Made by a program: the position numbers and the translations under genes
The notes under the pieces: generated by a model
Database searches by the model: none
Seen by the model: the letters and a program-made list of their open reading frames with translations, nothing else
What the model was told of the DNA's origin: nothing
Assembly (NCBI RefSeq): GCF_018129965.1
Contig: NZ_JAFCKW010000011.1
Coordinates: 102,955-166,954, forward strand
Reading direction: 5' to 3'
Length of the DNA stretch: 64,000 nt
DNA from: Bradyrhizobium diazoefficiens
GTDB taxonomy: Bacteria; Pseudomonadota; Alphaproteobacteria; Rhizobiales; Xanthobacteraceae
Part shown: in pieces, positions 9,340 through 18,271 of the stretch
Layout: each line of letters begins with the position of its first letter
Position numbering within the stretch: the first letter of the stretch is position 1

Positions 9340-11034
9340 CTAGGCCGCGCGGACAGAGCTCAGGAACTTCCCGACTTCGAGCCTCAGCCGGTTCGAATCC
9401 CGCGACAGCATCTGTGCGGCGGACAGCAGTTGCGTCGAGGCCGAGCCGGTCTCGACGGCGCCGCGCTGGACTTCCCCGACATTGGACGAGACCTGCTGGG
9501 TGCCCTGGGCGGCCTGCTGCACGTTGCGGGCAATCTCCTGCGTCGCCGCGCCCTGCTCCTCCACCGCGGCGGCGATCGCCGACGATATTTCGGAGAGGCG
9601 GGCAATAGTGCCGCTGATCTCGCTGATGGCGCTCACCGACTCCTGGGTTGCCGACTGGATGCCGCCGACCTGCTGGCCGATCTCGCCCGTCGCCTTGGCC
9701 GTCTGCTCGGCCAGTGCCTTCACCTCGGATGCCACCACGGCGAAGCCGCGACCGGCCTCGCCGGCCCGCGCCGCCTCGATCGTCGCATTCAGCGCCAGCA
9801 AATTGGTCTGGCCGGCGATGGCATTGATGAGCTCGACGACATCGCCGATCCGCGACGCTGCGCGCGACAACTCACCGACGCGCTCGGTGGTGGCTTGGGC
9901 CTGGCTCACCGCATCGCCGGCGATCCTGGAGGAGTCCTGCACCTGCCGGCTGATCTCCCTCACCGACGATGACATTTCCTCGGCGGCGGACGCCACCGAA
10001 TGGACATTGGCGGAGGCTTCCTCGGAACCGCCCGCGACGGCCGTCGCCAATTCCTGGGCCCGGCCCGCGGTCGAAGACAACGTCGAAGCCGAAGCCTCGA
10101 GTTGGGTCGCAGCCGACGAGACCGTCTCGACGATCTCGCTGATCGCGGCCTCGAAGCCGTCGGCGAGCCTGGTCATGTCGGCCTTGCGCTGCGCATCGGA
10201 ACGCCGCTGCACGGCCTGCACCTCGTCACGGCTGAAACGAATGATGGTCTGCACGGTCTGGAGGTTTCGCAGGGCCTCGCCAATTTCGTCGTCGCGCTCG
10301 ATCACGATGCGGTTGTCCAGCTTGTCCTGCACGAGGTTGAGCATGGTATCGTTGAGTTGCTGCATCGGCCCCTTGATCGCGCGCATCGTCGCAAGCCCGA
10401 CCAGAATGCCCACAACCGAACCGGTCAGCGCCAGCAGCGACAGCATCAGGGCAGCCGAGCCGCCGGTCGACAGAGCGCCGCCGATCCCGAGCGCCAGCAT
10501 GAAGAGGGCCTGGATCGACATCATCGTCACCATGCGGGCGCCGAGCGTTCGCGTGAAAATCGCAAAACGGTCGAGCAGCGAGCGGCGGCGGATGATGCCG
10601 GCATCGATGCGATAGCCGTGCGGCCTCTTCTCGCGGATCGCGGCGTAAACCTCCTCAGCGAGCTTGCGCTGATCGGCCGGGAGCCTGGTGCGGATCGAGG
10701 TAAAGCCCTTGACCTGACCATTCTCGCGGATCGGCGAAGCCGTCGCCAGCACCCAGTAGAAGTCGCCGTTCTTGCGGCGGTTCTTGACCGCGCCGAGCCA
10801 CGGCTTACCGAGCTTCAGCGTGTCCCACATGTTCTGGAACGCCTCCGGCGGCATGTCCGGATGACGGATGATGTTGTGCGGCTGCCCCATCAGCTCTTCG
10901 GAGGTGAAACCCGCGGCGGCGACGAAGTCCTCGTTGAAATAGGCAATCTTGCCCTTGAGATCGGTTCTGGAGACGATCAGCGTTTCATCGTTGACGGGGT
11001 ATTCGACCCCGGTGACAGGCAAGTTCTTTCGCAT
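9340..11034 (-). CDS. Methyl-accepting chemotaxis protein with N-terminal PAS domain (Aer-like)
   Basis: About 564 residues from tandem ATGs at 11037/11034, immediately after a GGGGGGA ribosome-binding site. Residues about 15-125 form a PAS domain of the aerotaxis type (AYFNEDFVAAAGFT, NIIRHPDMP, KNRRKNGDFYWV). Two adjacent membrane spans lie near residues 165-220, then a HAMP-like stretch, then the cytoplasmic signalling domain with the CheA/CheW hairpin tip EAARAGEAGRGFAVVASEV. Aer-type receptors sense redox or energy state through FAD bound to PAS. The last residues are VRAA, as in the two neighbouring receptors. No CheA/CheW/CheR genes lie in the window. Confidence 0.9.
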   Translation of the reverse strand: MRKNLPVTGVEYPVNDETLIVSRTDLKGKIAYFNEDFVAAAGFTSEELMGQPHNIIRHPDMPPEAFQNMWDTLKLGKPWLGAVKNRRKNGDFYWVLATASPIRENGQVKGFTSIRTRLPADQRKLAEEVYAAIREKRPHGYRIDAGIIRRRSLLDRFAIFTRTLGARMVTMMSIQALFMLALGIGGALSTGGSAALMLSLLALTGSVVGILVGLATMRAIKGPMQQLNDTMLNLVQDKLDNRIVIERDDEIGEALRNLQTVQTIIRFSRDEVQAVQRRSDAQRKADMTRLADGFEAAISEIVETVSSAATQLEASASTLSSTAGRAQELATAVAGGSEEASANVHSVASAAEEMSSSVREISRQVQDSSRIAGDAVSQAQATTERVGELSRAASRIGDVVELINAIAGQTNLLALNATIEAARAGEAGRGFAVVASEVKALAEQTAKATGEIGQQVGGIQSATQESVSAISEISGTIARLSEISSAIAAAVEEQGAATQEIARNVQQAAQGTQQVSSNVGEVQRGAVETGSASTQLLSAAQMLSRDSNRLRLEVGKFLSSVRAA

Positions 11035-11202
11035 CATTCCCCCCAAAGTGAAAACGCGAATACGCTCAATCCAATCGCGACTGCGCTATTCGAAGCAATT
11101 GGGGCAATTCTGGTCTGTCGAATTTAACTATCGATGAAACCCCGTCCCCGTACGATAACGGGTAGTTGTGCACGATACCACTCATAGGATGCATCAGACT
11201 AC

Positions 11203-11238
11203 CGGCAAAAAAGCGGGCGGCGCCTGAGGCGCCGCCCG
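11203..11238 (-). terminator. Rho-independent terminator after the second chemoreceptor gene
   Basis: An 11-base-pair perfect stem, CGGGCGGCGCC at 11214-11224 with GGCGCCGCCCG at 11228-11238, has a 3-base loop. Read on the minus strand it is followed by CTTTTTT. It lies about 50 bases past the chemoreceptor stop, a classic intrinsic terminator. Confidence 0.88.
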
Positions 11239-11288
11239 TCTTGATGTTTGGGTACTCCGAATGGTGTCGTCGACGGTCTTGCGAAGCC

Positions 11289-12977
11289 TCAGGCCGCGCG
11301 GACGTTGGTCAGGAACTTGCTGACTTCGGTCTTCAGCCGGGTCGAGTCGTTGGACAGCAACTGCGCCGCCGTCAGCACCTGCGAGGAGGCGGTGCCAGTC
11401 TCACTGGCGCCGCGCTGCACGTCGGTGATGTTGGAGGAGACCTGCTGGGTGCCCTGGGCGGCCTGCTGGACGTTTCGGGAAATCTCCTGGGTCGCAGCGC
11501 CCTGTTCCTCCACCGCCGCGGCGATCGCCGAGGAAATTTCGGACAGGCGCTCGATGGTCGAGGAGATCTCCTTGATAGCGCCGACCGAGTCGTTGGTCGC
11601 AGCCTGGATGCTGGAAATCTGCTGGCCGATCTCGCCGGTTGCCTTCGCCGTCTGCTCGGCGAGCGCCTTCACCTCGGAGGCGACCACCGCGAAGCCGCGA
11701 CCGGCTTCGCCGGCGCGCGCCGCCTCGATGGTCGCGTTCAGGGCCAGCAGGTTGGTCTGGCCGGCAATGGTGTTGATCAGTTCCACGACGTCGCCGATGC
11801 GCGCGGCGGCCTTGGAGAGCTCGCTGACCCGATCGGTCGTGGTGCGGGCCTGGCCGACGGCATCGCTCGCCATCCGCGCCGATTCCTGCACTTGCCGGCT
11901 GATCTCGCCGACGGACGAGGCCATCTCTTCGGTGGCGGAGGCCACCGACTGAACGTTGGTGGACGCCTCTTCCGAGGCCGAAGCAACGGTGGTCGCCAGC
12001 CGCTGCGAGCGATCGGCGGTCGAGGTCAGCGTCGAGGCAGAGGACTCGAGCTGGGTCGAGGCGGAGGACACGGTCTGCACGATTTCGCCGACCGCGCTTT
12101 CGAATTCGTTGGCGAGCCGGATCATGTCCGCCTTGCGCTTCTCGGCATTGCGCCGTTCGGCCTCGATCTGTTCGCCCTTGAGCCGATCGACCTCGATCGC
12201 ATTGGTCTTGAAGACCTGGACTGCCTGGGCCATCTGGCCGATCTCGTCCTTGCGCTCGGTCGCGGAGATCTCCACCGACGTGTCTCCCTTGGCAAGGATG
12301 CCCATCTCGCTCGTGATCCGCTGGATCGGGCGCGTGACCATGATTGCGACACCGAGCGCGCCGAAGAGCGACAGCAGCAAGGTGACACCGCCCCCGATCA
12401 TCATGGCGCGGACCCCGTTGGTGGAGGCGGCCTCGGAGGCCGCGGCACGCACCGTCAGCAGGGACCGCTCTTCGGAGTCCATTTCCTGCACGACGGCACG
12501 CAAGGCATCCATTGCCTTCTTGCCGGCGCCGGATGCTTCCAGCTCGCGCGCTTTCGTCTGGGTCGCTGGATCCTTCATCAGCGCGATCTCACGCTGCGCG
12601 ATATTGGTCATCCAGTCACTCGCATGTGCCCGGACGTTCTCCAGGCGTTTCTGCTGGACCGCATTGTCCGACGTGAGGCTGCCGACCTTGTCGGCCGCGG
12701 CCTGAAACTGTTTCTGTCCGGACTCATAGGGACCGAGAAAACTCGGCTCGCCCGCGATGAGGTAGCCGCGCACGCCGGTCTCCGCGTTGACCATGCCGCC
12801 AACCATGTTGTTGAGCTGCTCAAGCACCTCATAGGTGTGAACCGTCCAATGCTCAGTCGTTTTCATCGTGCTCAGCGACGTGTAGATCGCCGCCGTGCTG
12901 ACGCCGACGACAAGACAGATCGCGGCGAAAACTGCGGACACCTTGACGGAGACACGGACGTTATTGATCCAAGACAT
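11289..12977 (-). CDS. Methyl-accepting chemotaxis protein with CHASE3-like sensor
   Basis: 562 residues. A first membrane span (residues about 11-32) is followed by a periplasmic helical domain to about 190 containing NAETGVRGYLIAGE, the CHASE3 signature, then a second span (about 193-213), a HAMP domain and a long methyl-accepting coiled coil. The tip EAARAGEAGRGFAVVASEV binds CheA/CheW. From about residue 285 onward it is almost identical to the next receptor. The ligand cannot be told. It ends at a strong terminator and its upstream gap holds a perfect 14-base palindrome, so it is probably transcribed alone. Confidence 0.93.
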   Translation of the reverse strand: MSWINNVRVSVKVSAVFAAICLVVGVSTAAIYTSLSTMKTTEHWTVHTYEVLEQLNNMVGGMVNAETGVRGYLIAGEPSFLGPYESGQKQFQAAADKVGSLTSDNAVQQKRLENVRAHASDWMTNIAQREIALMKDPATQTKARELEASGAGKKAMDALRAVVQEMDSEERSLLTVRAAASEAASTNGVRAMMIGGGVTLLLSLFGALGVAIMVTRPIQRITSEMGILAKGDTSVEISATERKDEIGQMAQAVQVFKTNAIEVDRLKGEQIEAERRNAEKRKADMIRLANEFESAVGEIVQTVSSASTQLESSASTLTSTADRSQRLATTVASASEEASTNVQSVASATEEMASSVGEISRQVQESARMASDAVGQARTTTDRVSELSKAAARIGDVVELINTIAGQTNLLALNATIEAARAGEAGRGFAVVASEVKALAEQTAKATGEIGQQISSIQAATNDSVGAIKEISSTIERLSEISSAIAAAVEEQGAATQEISRNVQQAAQGTQQVSSNITDVQRGASETGTASSQVLTAAQLLSNDSTRLKTEVSKFLTNVRAA

Positions 12978-13062
12978 CAGAACTCCTGAAATGCCGGTGC
13001 ATCGCTATCGATCGAATGATCTTATGCCAGGCTGATTTACCCACCTTTTTAACTTTGGCCGC

Positions 13063-13076
13063 TAATCAATTGATTA
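13063..13076. promoter_or_regulatory. Perfect 14-base palindrome upstream of a chemoreceptor gene
   Basis: TAATCAATTGATTA is a complete palindrome lying 86-99 bases before the start of the chemoreceptor at 12977, inside the only AT-rich stretch of the gap. It could be a dimeric regulator's operator. No regulator gene is adjacent. Confidence 0.4.
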
Positions 13077-13260
13077 ATAATGCCTACCGGAAAACTACCG
13101 GGACACGGAGGCGGACGCTTGGTATTTTCGGACAGCAAGAAGAAGCCGCGGCTGGATCATACCTGATACGAACGAGCCATACGCCGTGGGTCATCAGGGC
13201 TAATGGCTTGCCGCCGGGGATACGATAAAACCGCGCGGTCGCGCTCCGCGGACGCACACG

Positions 13261-13295
13261 CAAAACGGAAAGAGCGGCACCAGCGGGCACCGCTC
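13261..13295 (-). terminator. Rho-independent terminator after the third chemoreceptor gene
   Basis: GAGCGGCACC at 13272-13281 pairs with GGCACCGCTC at 13286-13295 around a 4-base loop; eight Watson-Crick pairs plus two G-U wobbles form on the minus-strand RNA. The minus strand continues TTTCCGTTTT. It lies 28 bases past the stop at 13324. Confidence 0.75.
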
Positions 13296-13323
13296 CCTCC
13301 CGGAACCATAGCTGCGTTCGAAC

Positions 13324-15015
13324 TCAGGCTGCCCGTACGTTGGTCAGGAACTTGCTGACCTCGGTCTTCAGCCGGGTCGAGTCGTTGGACAGCATCTGCG
13401 CTGCCGACAGCACCTGCGAGGAAGCCGTCCCGGTTTCGGTGGCGCCACGCTGAACTTCGGTGATGTTGGAGGACACTTCCTGCGTGCCCTGGGCGGCCTG
13501 CTGCACGTTGCGGGCAATCTCCTGGGTCGCGGCGCCCTGCTCTTCCACTGCCGCGGCGATCGCCGAGGAGATTTCCGACAGACGCTCGATGGTGGAGGAG
13601 ATTTCCTTGATGGCGCCGACCGAGTCGTTGGTCGCCGCCTGGATGCCGGAGATCTGCTGGCCGATCTCGCCGGTGGCTTTCGCGGTCTGCTCGGCCAGCG
13701 CCTTCACCTCGGAGGCGACGACCGCAAAGCCGCGGCCGGCCTCACCGGCGCGCGCCGCCTCGATGGTGGCGTTCAGCGCCAGCAGGTTGGTCTGACCGGC
13801 GATGGTGTTGATCAGTTCGACGACGTCGCCGATGCGGGCGGCGGCCTTGGAGAGTTCGCTGACGCGCTCGGTGGTGGACCGGGCCTGGCCGACGGCGTCG
13901 CCCGCCATCCGGGCCGATTCCTGCACCTGACGGCTGATCTCGCTCACTGACGAGGCCATTTCCTCGGTCGCCGAGGCCACCGACTGCACGTTGGTCGAGG
14001 CTTCCTCGGAAGCGCCGGCAACCGTGGTCGCCAGCCGCTGGGAGCGGTCGGCGGTCGATGTCAGCGTCGAGGCGGAGGCCTCCAGCTGGGTCGAGGCCGA
14101 AGACACGGTCTGGACGATCTCGCCGATCATCGATTCGAATTCGCGGGTGATGTTGTCGACGCGGCGGCCGCGCTCGATCTTGGCTTCGGCATCCGCCGCG
14201 GCAGCTTCGTCGGCGGCCTTCTTGGCGATCAGCGCCTCCTTGAAGATCTGCAGCGCGTCGGCCATGGCGCCCATTTCCGTCTTCTCGCCGCGATGCGGGA
14301 CGTCGGCGGAAAGGTCGCCTTGGCCCAGCGCCTGCATCGGGTCGATGATCGAGTTGATGCCGCTGGAAACATCCTTCACGAGATAGATGCTGACGCCGAT
14401 GCCGATGATCACGGCGGCGCCGAGGATGATCGAGACCAGCATGAAAGCATAGTAGTAGCTGTCAGCGGCATCCTGAGCGGCGTCATCGCCGCCCTTGGTG
14501 TTGAGATCGATGTCCTTGGTCAGAACCTCATCCGCGGCAAGGCCGATCTTGTTGACCGTCTTGGTGTTCAATTCCTGCGCATCGTGCGGCACCTTGCCGG
14601 CGTCCTTGCGGGACAGCACGAAAACCTCTTCGGTGCCCTTCTTGTAGTCATCCCAGAGCTTGGCCCAGTCGTTGTACAGCTTCCGCTCTTCGGGGGAGGC
14701 GATCATCGGCTCGTAGGCCTTGCGCGACTTGTTAAGCGCCTCGATCACCGTGCCAGCCGTCTTTTCGTTGGCGAGCTTGTCCTCGAGGGTCTCGGACAGC
14801 ATGTGCTGGCGCACGACGTTGCGGTAGGTGATGACGCTCGCCCGCATCTCGCCGAGCACCCGCACGCTGGGCAGCCAGACCGTGGTGATGTCAGTGGTGT
14901 TGGCATTCATCGACCGCATCTTCATGACGGCGAGCAGGCCCATGCCGGTCATCGCGATCAGCAGAAACGCCACGACACTGATGATCTTGGCACGAATGGA
15001 AACGGTAGCGAGCAT
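13324..15015 (-). CDS. Methyl-accepting chemotaxis protein with four-helix-bundle sensor
   Basis: 563 residues from the ATG at 15015; a longer frame to 15063 lacks support. A first membrane span near residues 8-30 is followed by a periplasmic four-helix-bundle (4HB_MCP type) to about residue 190, a second span AFMLVSIILGAAVIIGIGVS, HAMP, an Ala/Glu-rich linker and the signalling hairpin. From about residue 285 on, it matches the previous receptor nearly residue for residue, including the end SKFLTNVRAA. The sensor halves are unrelated. Ligand unknown; the neighbouring acid-sugar catabolic genes are a possible hint only. Confidence 0.93.
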   Translation of the reverse strand: MLATVSIRAKIISVVAFLLIAMTGMGLLAVMKMRSMNANTTDITTVWLPSVRVLGEMRASVITYRNVVRQHMLSETLEDKLANEKTAGTVIEALNKSRKAYEPMIASPEERKLYNDWAKLWDDYKKGTEEVFVLSRKDAGKVPHDAQELNTKTVNKIGLAADEVLTKDIDLNTKGGDDAAQDAADSYYYAFMLVSIILGAAVIIGIGVSIYLVKDVSSGINSIIDPMQALGQGDLSADVPHRGEKTEMGAMADALQIFKEALIAKKAADEAAAADAEAKIERGRRVDNITREFESMIGEIVQTVSSASTQLEASASTLTSTADRSQRLATTVAGASEEASTNVQSVASATEEMASSVSEISRQVQESARMAGDAVGQARSTTERVSELSKAAARIGDVVELINTIAGQTNLLALNATIEAARAGEAGRGFAVVASEVKALAEQTAKATGEIGQQISGIQAATNDSVGAIKEISSTIERLSEISSAIAAAVEEQGAATQEIARNVQQAAQGTQEVSSNITEVQRGATETGTASSQVLSAAQMLSNDSTRLKTEVSKFLTNVRAA

Positions 15016-15179
15016 AATGGGTCTCTTTGCGTTGACGCGGTGGCGCGTCCGGAAATCGATCAACCGAAGGCGGCGGCGCCGATATCCAACAACAAAGCGA
15101 CTGAGCAGTTGTTAAACTCCGACTCCGTATGACTACGGAACCTTAAAGAAATGAAGAAGACTCTAAATATGCCCTGCGC

Positions 15180-16457
15180 TCAGCGCATGAGCCCAAGCGC
15201 ATCGGCGAAAAACGCGGGACCACCGAAATTGCCGGACTTCAGCGCGAGCAGCATATCGCCTGTCTTTGCGCCAACCGCGCGCAATACCGGGACACCGGCG
15301 GCAATCTCCGCGCCGACCAGAAAACCGGGAATTCCCAGGCGATCGACGACCGCACCGGAGGTTTCGCCGCCGGCGACAACCAGGCGCCGAACGCCTGCTT
15401 TCACCAGACTTTCCGCAATATCCGCCATCGCCTGCTCGATCGCATGACCGGCCGCGTCGCGGCCGTGACGCGCCTGGAGTGCTGCGACCTGATCCGGCGT
15501 CGAACTCGATGCAATCAGCACCGGACCGTCGGCGAGCCGCGGCCTCGCCCATGCCAGTGCACGCTCCGCCTCGTCCCTCTCCGTAAGAATACGGACCGGA
15601 TCGAGACGGAGCACCGGCATGACGGATTCCGCCCTCGCAATCTGCTGCAACGTCGCCTGCGAGCAGCTTCCGGCGAGGCACGCCGCTGGGCCACCGACGG
15701 CGGCACCCTGCTCACTGCTCGCCGCGGCCGGTCTGACCTTGCCGGTCGATACCAATGCACGCGCGAGGCCGAGGCCCATACCGGATGCGCCGACCGACAG
15801 ACTTTGCCGGGCCGCGACGAGACCGATGGTCTCGAGGTCGCGGTCGAACACGGCGTCGATGATGGCAGCGCCGATCCCCTTGCCTGCGAGTTCAGCCAGC
15901 CTTGCGCGTACGGCATCCGCTCCGCGCGCGACAGTTGCGAGATCGACCAGGCCCGTTTGCGCCCTGCTCTGGCGCGCCAGCACACGGACGAGGTTGGAAT
16001 CGTGCATCGGATTGAGCGGATGATCCTTCAGAGGGCTCTCGTTCAGCGGCACCGCGCCGACGAAGAGATTGCCCTGATAGACGGTGCGGCCGGTCTCGGG
16101 GAAGGCCGGCGTCACCAGCACGACGGCCTCGCCGCTATCGGCGCGCAGGGCGTCCATCACCGGGCCGATATTGCCGGCGTCAGTGGAATCGAAGGTCGAG
16201 CAGATCTTGAACAGCACATGGCCCGCGCCGCGACCACGCAGCCATGTCTCTGCCGCGCGCGAGCGCGACACCGCAAGCCCTGCCTCGATCGAGCGGCTCT
16301 TGAGCGACACCACGACGGCATCGACTTCGGGCAGCGCGAGATCATCCGCGGGCACGCCGATGGTTTGCACCGTGCGCAGGCCAGCCCGCGTCAGCGTGTT
16401 GGCGAGATCAGAGGCGCCGGTGTAGTCGTCGGCGATGCAGCCTAATGCGAGTGTCAC
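15180..16457 (-). CDS. otnK: 3-oxo-tetronate kinase (four-carbon acid sugar kinase, DUF1537 family)
   Basis: 425 residues with the family N-terminal motif ADDYTGASDLA (residues 9-19) that binds the sugar acid, and the C-terminal nucleotide-binding domain with VVAGGETSGAVVDRLGI. Family knowledge: OtnK phosphorylates 3-oxo-tetronate on the 4-position with ATP. Its start overlaps the stop of otnI by 4 bases (ATGA), so ltnD-otnI-otnK form one operon. The full pathway set around it supports the call. Confidence 0.93.
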   Translation of the reverse strand: MTLALGCIADDYTGASDLANTLTRAGLRTVQTIGVPADDLALPEVDAVVVSLKSRSIEAGLAVSRSRAAETWLRGRGAGHVLFKICSTFDSTDAGNIGPVMDALRADSGEAVVLVTPAFPETGRTVYQGNLFVGAVPLNESPLKDHPLNPMHDSNLVRVLARQSRAQTGLVDLATVARGADAVRARLAELAGKGIGAAIIDAVFDRDLETIGLVAARQSLSVGASGMGLGLARALVSTGKVRPAAASSEQGAAVGGPAACLAGSCSQATLQQIARAESVMPVLRLDPVRILTERDEAERALAWARPRLADGPVLIASSSTPDQVAALQARHGRDAAGHAIEQAMADIAESLVKAGVRRLVVAGGETSGAVVDRLGIPGFLVGAEIAAGVPVLRAVGAKTGDMLLALKSGNFGGPAFFADALGLMR

Positions 16458-17236
16458 GGCTTCACTCCCGCATAGGGCTTGAACCAGGCGAGGCCGTCGG
16501 TGGTCTTGCCGCGCGGATTGTATTCGCAGCCGACGAAGCCGGCATAGCCGAGCCGATCGAGCTCGTCGAACAGGAACGGATAGTTCAGCTCCTCGCCATC
16601 GGGCTCGTTGCGCGAGGGAATGCTGGCGATCTGGATATGGCCGATGATCGGCATCATCTCGCGCAGCCGCATGGTGACGTCGCCATGGATGATCTGGCAG
16701 TGATAGATGTCGAACTGCAGTTTCAGGTTCGCAAGCCTCAATTCATGGATCAGGTCGCGCGCGAAGCCGAAATCATTGAGGAAGTAGCCGGGCACGTTGC
16801 GCGCATTGATCGGCTCGAGCACGATGTCGATGCCGTGCGGCGCGAAGAACTCCGCGGCCCAGGCCACCGATTTGTAGAAGGCCTCGATGGCAACGCGCTC
16901 GCCGCGGTTGGCGATGCCGGCCATCAGATGCAACCGCTTGACGCCGGTCGCCTTGGCGTAAGGCAGCGCCGTCCCCAGACTCGCCTTGAGGTCGGAGAAC
17001 CGCGCCGGCAGCGAGGCAAAGCCTTTCTCGCCTGCATTCCAGTCGCCAGGTGGCAGGTTGAACAGCGCCTGCGTCAGACCGTTGCGCTTGAGCCGCTCGC
17101 CGACAGCCTCCGCCGGATGGTCGTAGGGAAAGAGAAACTCGACCGCGGTGAAGCCGGCCTTTGCTGCGGCGTCGAAGCGGTCGAGGAACGGGACCTCGGT
17201 GAACATCATCGAGAGATTGGCGGCAAAACGGGGCAT
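16454..17236 (-). CDS. otnI: 2-oxo-tetronate isomerase (hydroxypyruvate-isomerase family)
   Basis: 260 residues from the ATG at 17236. A xylose-isomerase-like TIM barrel of the hydroxypyruvate isomerase family: the N-terminus MPRFAANLSMMFTEVPFLD, a metal-binding glutamate in VLEPINARNVPGY, LKLQFDIYHCQ, and the late EYNPRG. In the L-threonate pathway OtnI converts 2-oxo-tetronate to 3-oxo-tetronate. The same reading frame stays open upstream to 18400 through ltnD, but that is an antiphase artefact. It lies 14 bases after ltnD and overlaps otnK by 4 bases. Confidence 0.93.
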   Translation of the reverse strand: MPRFAANLSMMFTEVPFLDRFDAAAKAGFTAVEFLFPYDHPAEAVGERLKRNGLTQALFNLPPGDWNAGEKGFASLPARFSDLKASLGTALPYAKATGVKRLHLMAGIANRGERVAIEAFYKSVAWAAEFFAPHGIDIVLEPINARNVPGYFLNDFGFARDLIHELRLANLKLQFDIYHCQIIHGDVTMRLREMMPIIGHIQIASIPSRNEPDGEELNYPFLFDELDRLGYAGFVGCEYNPRGKTTDGLAWFKPYAGVKP

Positions 17237-17250
17237 GGGAATTCTCGTCC

Positions 17251-18168
17251 TTACTTGTCGCCGGGCAGCTTCACGCCGGTGACCTGCGCATACATCCGCG
17301 CCACCGAGGCATCGTCGTCGCGGCCCATCCCGGCGGCTGACGTCATCAGGAACATCTGGAGCGCCGCGGCGGAGACCGGCACCGGGAATCGGGCGCTGCG
17401 CGCCATGTCCTGGATGATGCCGAGGTCCTTGACGAAGATCTCGACCGCGCTGCGCGGCGTGTAGTCGCCGTCGAGCACATGCGGCATGCGGTTCTCGAAC
17501 ATCCAGGAATTGCCGGCCGACGCCGTGATCACCTCGTAGACCTTGCGGATGTCGAGGCCCTGCTTGGCGGCGAACGCGATCGCTTCGGAAGCCGCGGCGA
17601 TGTGGACGCCGGCGAGCAACTGGTTGATCATCTTGAAAGCCGCGCCCTGCCCTGCGGCATCGCCGAGCTCGTAGAGCTTTGCCGCCATGGCATCGAGGGC
17701 GGGGCGCGCTTTTTTGAAAGCTGCCGGGCTGCCCGAAGCGAGAATGGTCAGTTCGCCTTGCGCCGCACGCTGGGCGCCGCCGGAGATCGGCGCATCGAGG
17801 TAGTGCCGCCCGGTCGCTTCCAACTGTTTTGCGAGACGCCGCGCCACATCCGGATCCATGGTCGCGGACGAGATGAAAACGCTGTCCTTCGGCATCGCCT
17901 CGGCGACACCGTCCTTGCCGAACAGGATCGTTTCGGTCTGCGCGGCATTGACGACCACGCTGATCACGATGTCGGCGCCCTTTGCCGCTTCGGCCGGCGT
18001 TGTCGCGCCCGCACCGCCATCCTTCACGAACCGCGCCACGGCATCGGCGGACACGTCGCAGCCGGTGACGGCATGGCCGGCGCGCTTCAGCGAGGTCGCC
18101 ATGCCGAACCCCATCGAGCCGAGCCCGATGACGGCGATGCGCTGATTCTTTGATGTGGAGGCGGACAT
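17251..18168 (-). CDS. ltnD: L-threonate dehydrogenase (beta-hydroxyacid dehydrogenase family)
   Basis: 305 residues from the ATG at 18168. Seen: an NAD-binding Rossmann motif VIGLGSMGFGMA, the substrate loop DAPISGGAQRAAQGE, and the catalytic lysine in FKMINQLLAG. This family includes tartronate semialdehyde reductase and 3-hydroxyisobutyrate dehydrogenase. Because otnI and otnK follow in an operon and otnC diverges, L-threonate 2-dehydrogenase is the best call; the reaction gives 2-oxo-tetronate plus NADH. It diverges from otnC with a 103-base shared control region. No regulator gene is adjacent. Confidence 0.88.
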   Translation of the reverse strand: MSASTSKNQRIAVIGLGSMGFGMATSLKRAGHAVTGCDVSADAVARFVKDGGAGATTPAEAAKGADIVISVVVNAAQTETILFGKDGVAEAMPKDSVFISSATMDPDVARRLAKQLEATGRHYLDAPISGGAQRAAQGELTILASGSPAAFKKARPALDAMAAKLYELGDAAGQGAAFKMINQLLAGVHIAAASEAIAFAAKQGLDIRKVYEVITASAGNSWMFENRMPHVLDGDYTPRSAVEIFVKDLGIIQDMARSARFPVPVSAAALQMFLMTSAAGMGRDDDASVARMYAQVTGVKLPGDK

Positions 18169-18271
18169 GCAACTGACCCTTGCGAACGTTTCCCGGACGG
18201 CCGCCTTGGCGGCGGCTCCCGTCCCGAATAACACGGCTTGGCCGCGCTGCCAAAGCGTGAGACAAGCGGAC

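Larger units (their letters stand above)
12978..13323. other. 346-base gap between two chemoreceptor genes, no gene seen
   Basis: Short open frames here (for example 13016-13228) have no family resemblance or ribosome-binding site and are treated as chance. The left part (13040-13080) is AT-rich against the GC-rich background and holds the palindrome listed separately, consistent with the promoter of the receptor ending its 5' side at 12977. The right part holds the terminator of the receptor that stops at 13324. Confidence 0.6.

Noticed and set aside
13016..13228. Small open frame in the chemoreceptor gap
   Set aside because: No ribosome-binding site, no recognisable family and it overlaps likely promoter DNA.
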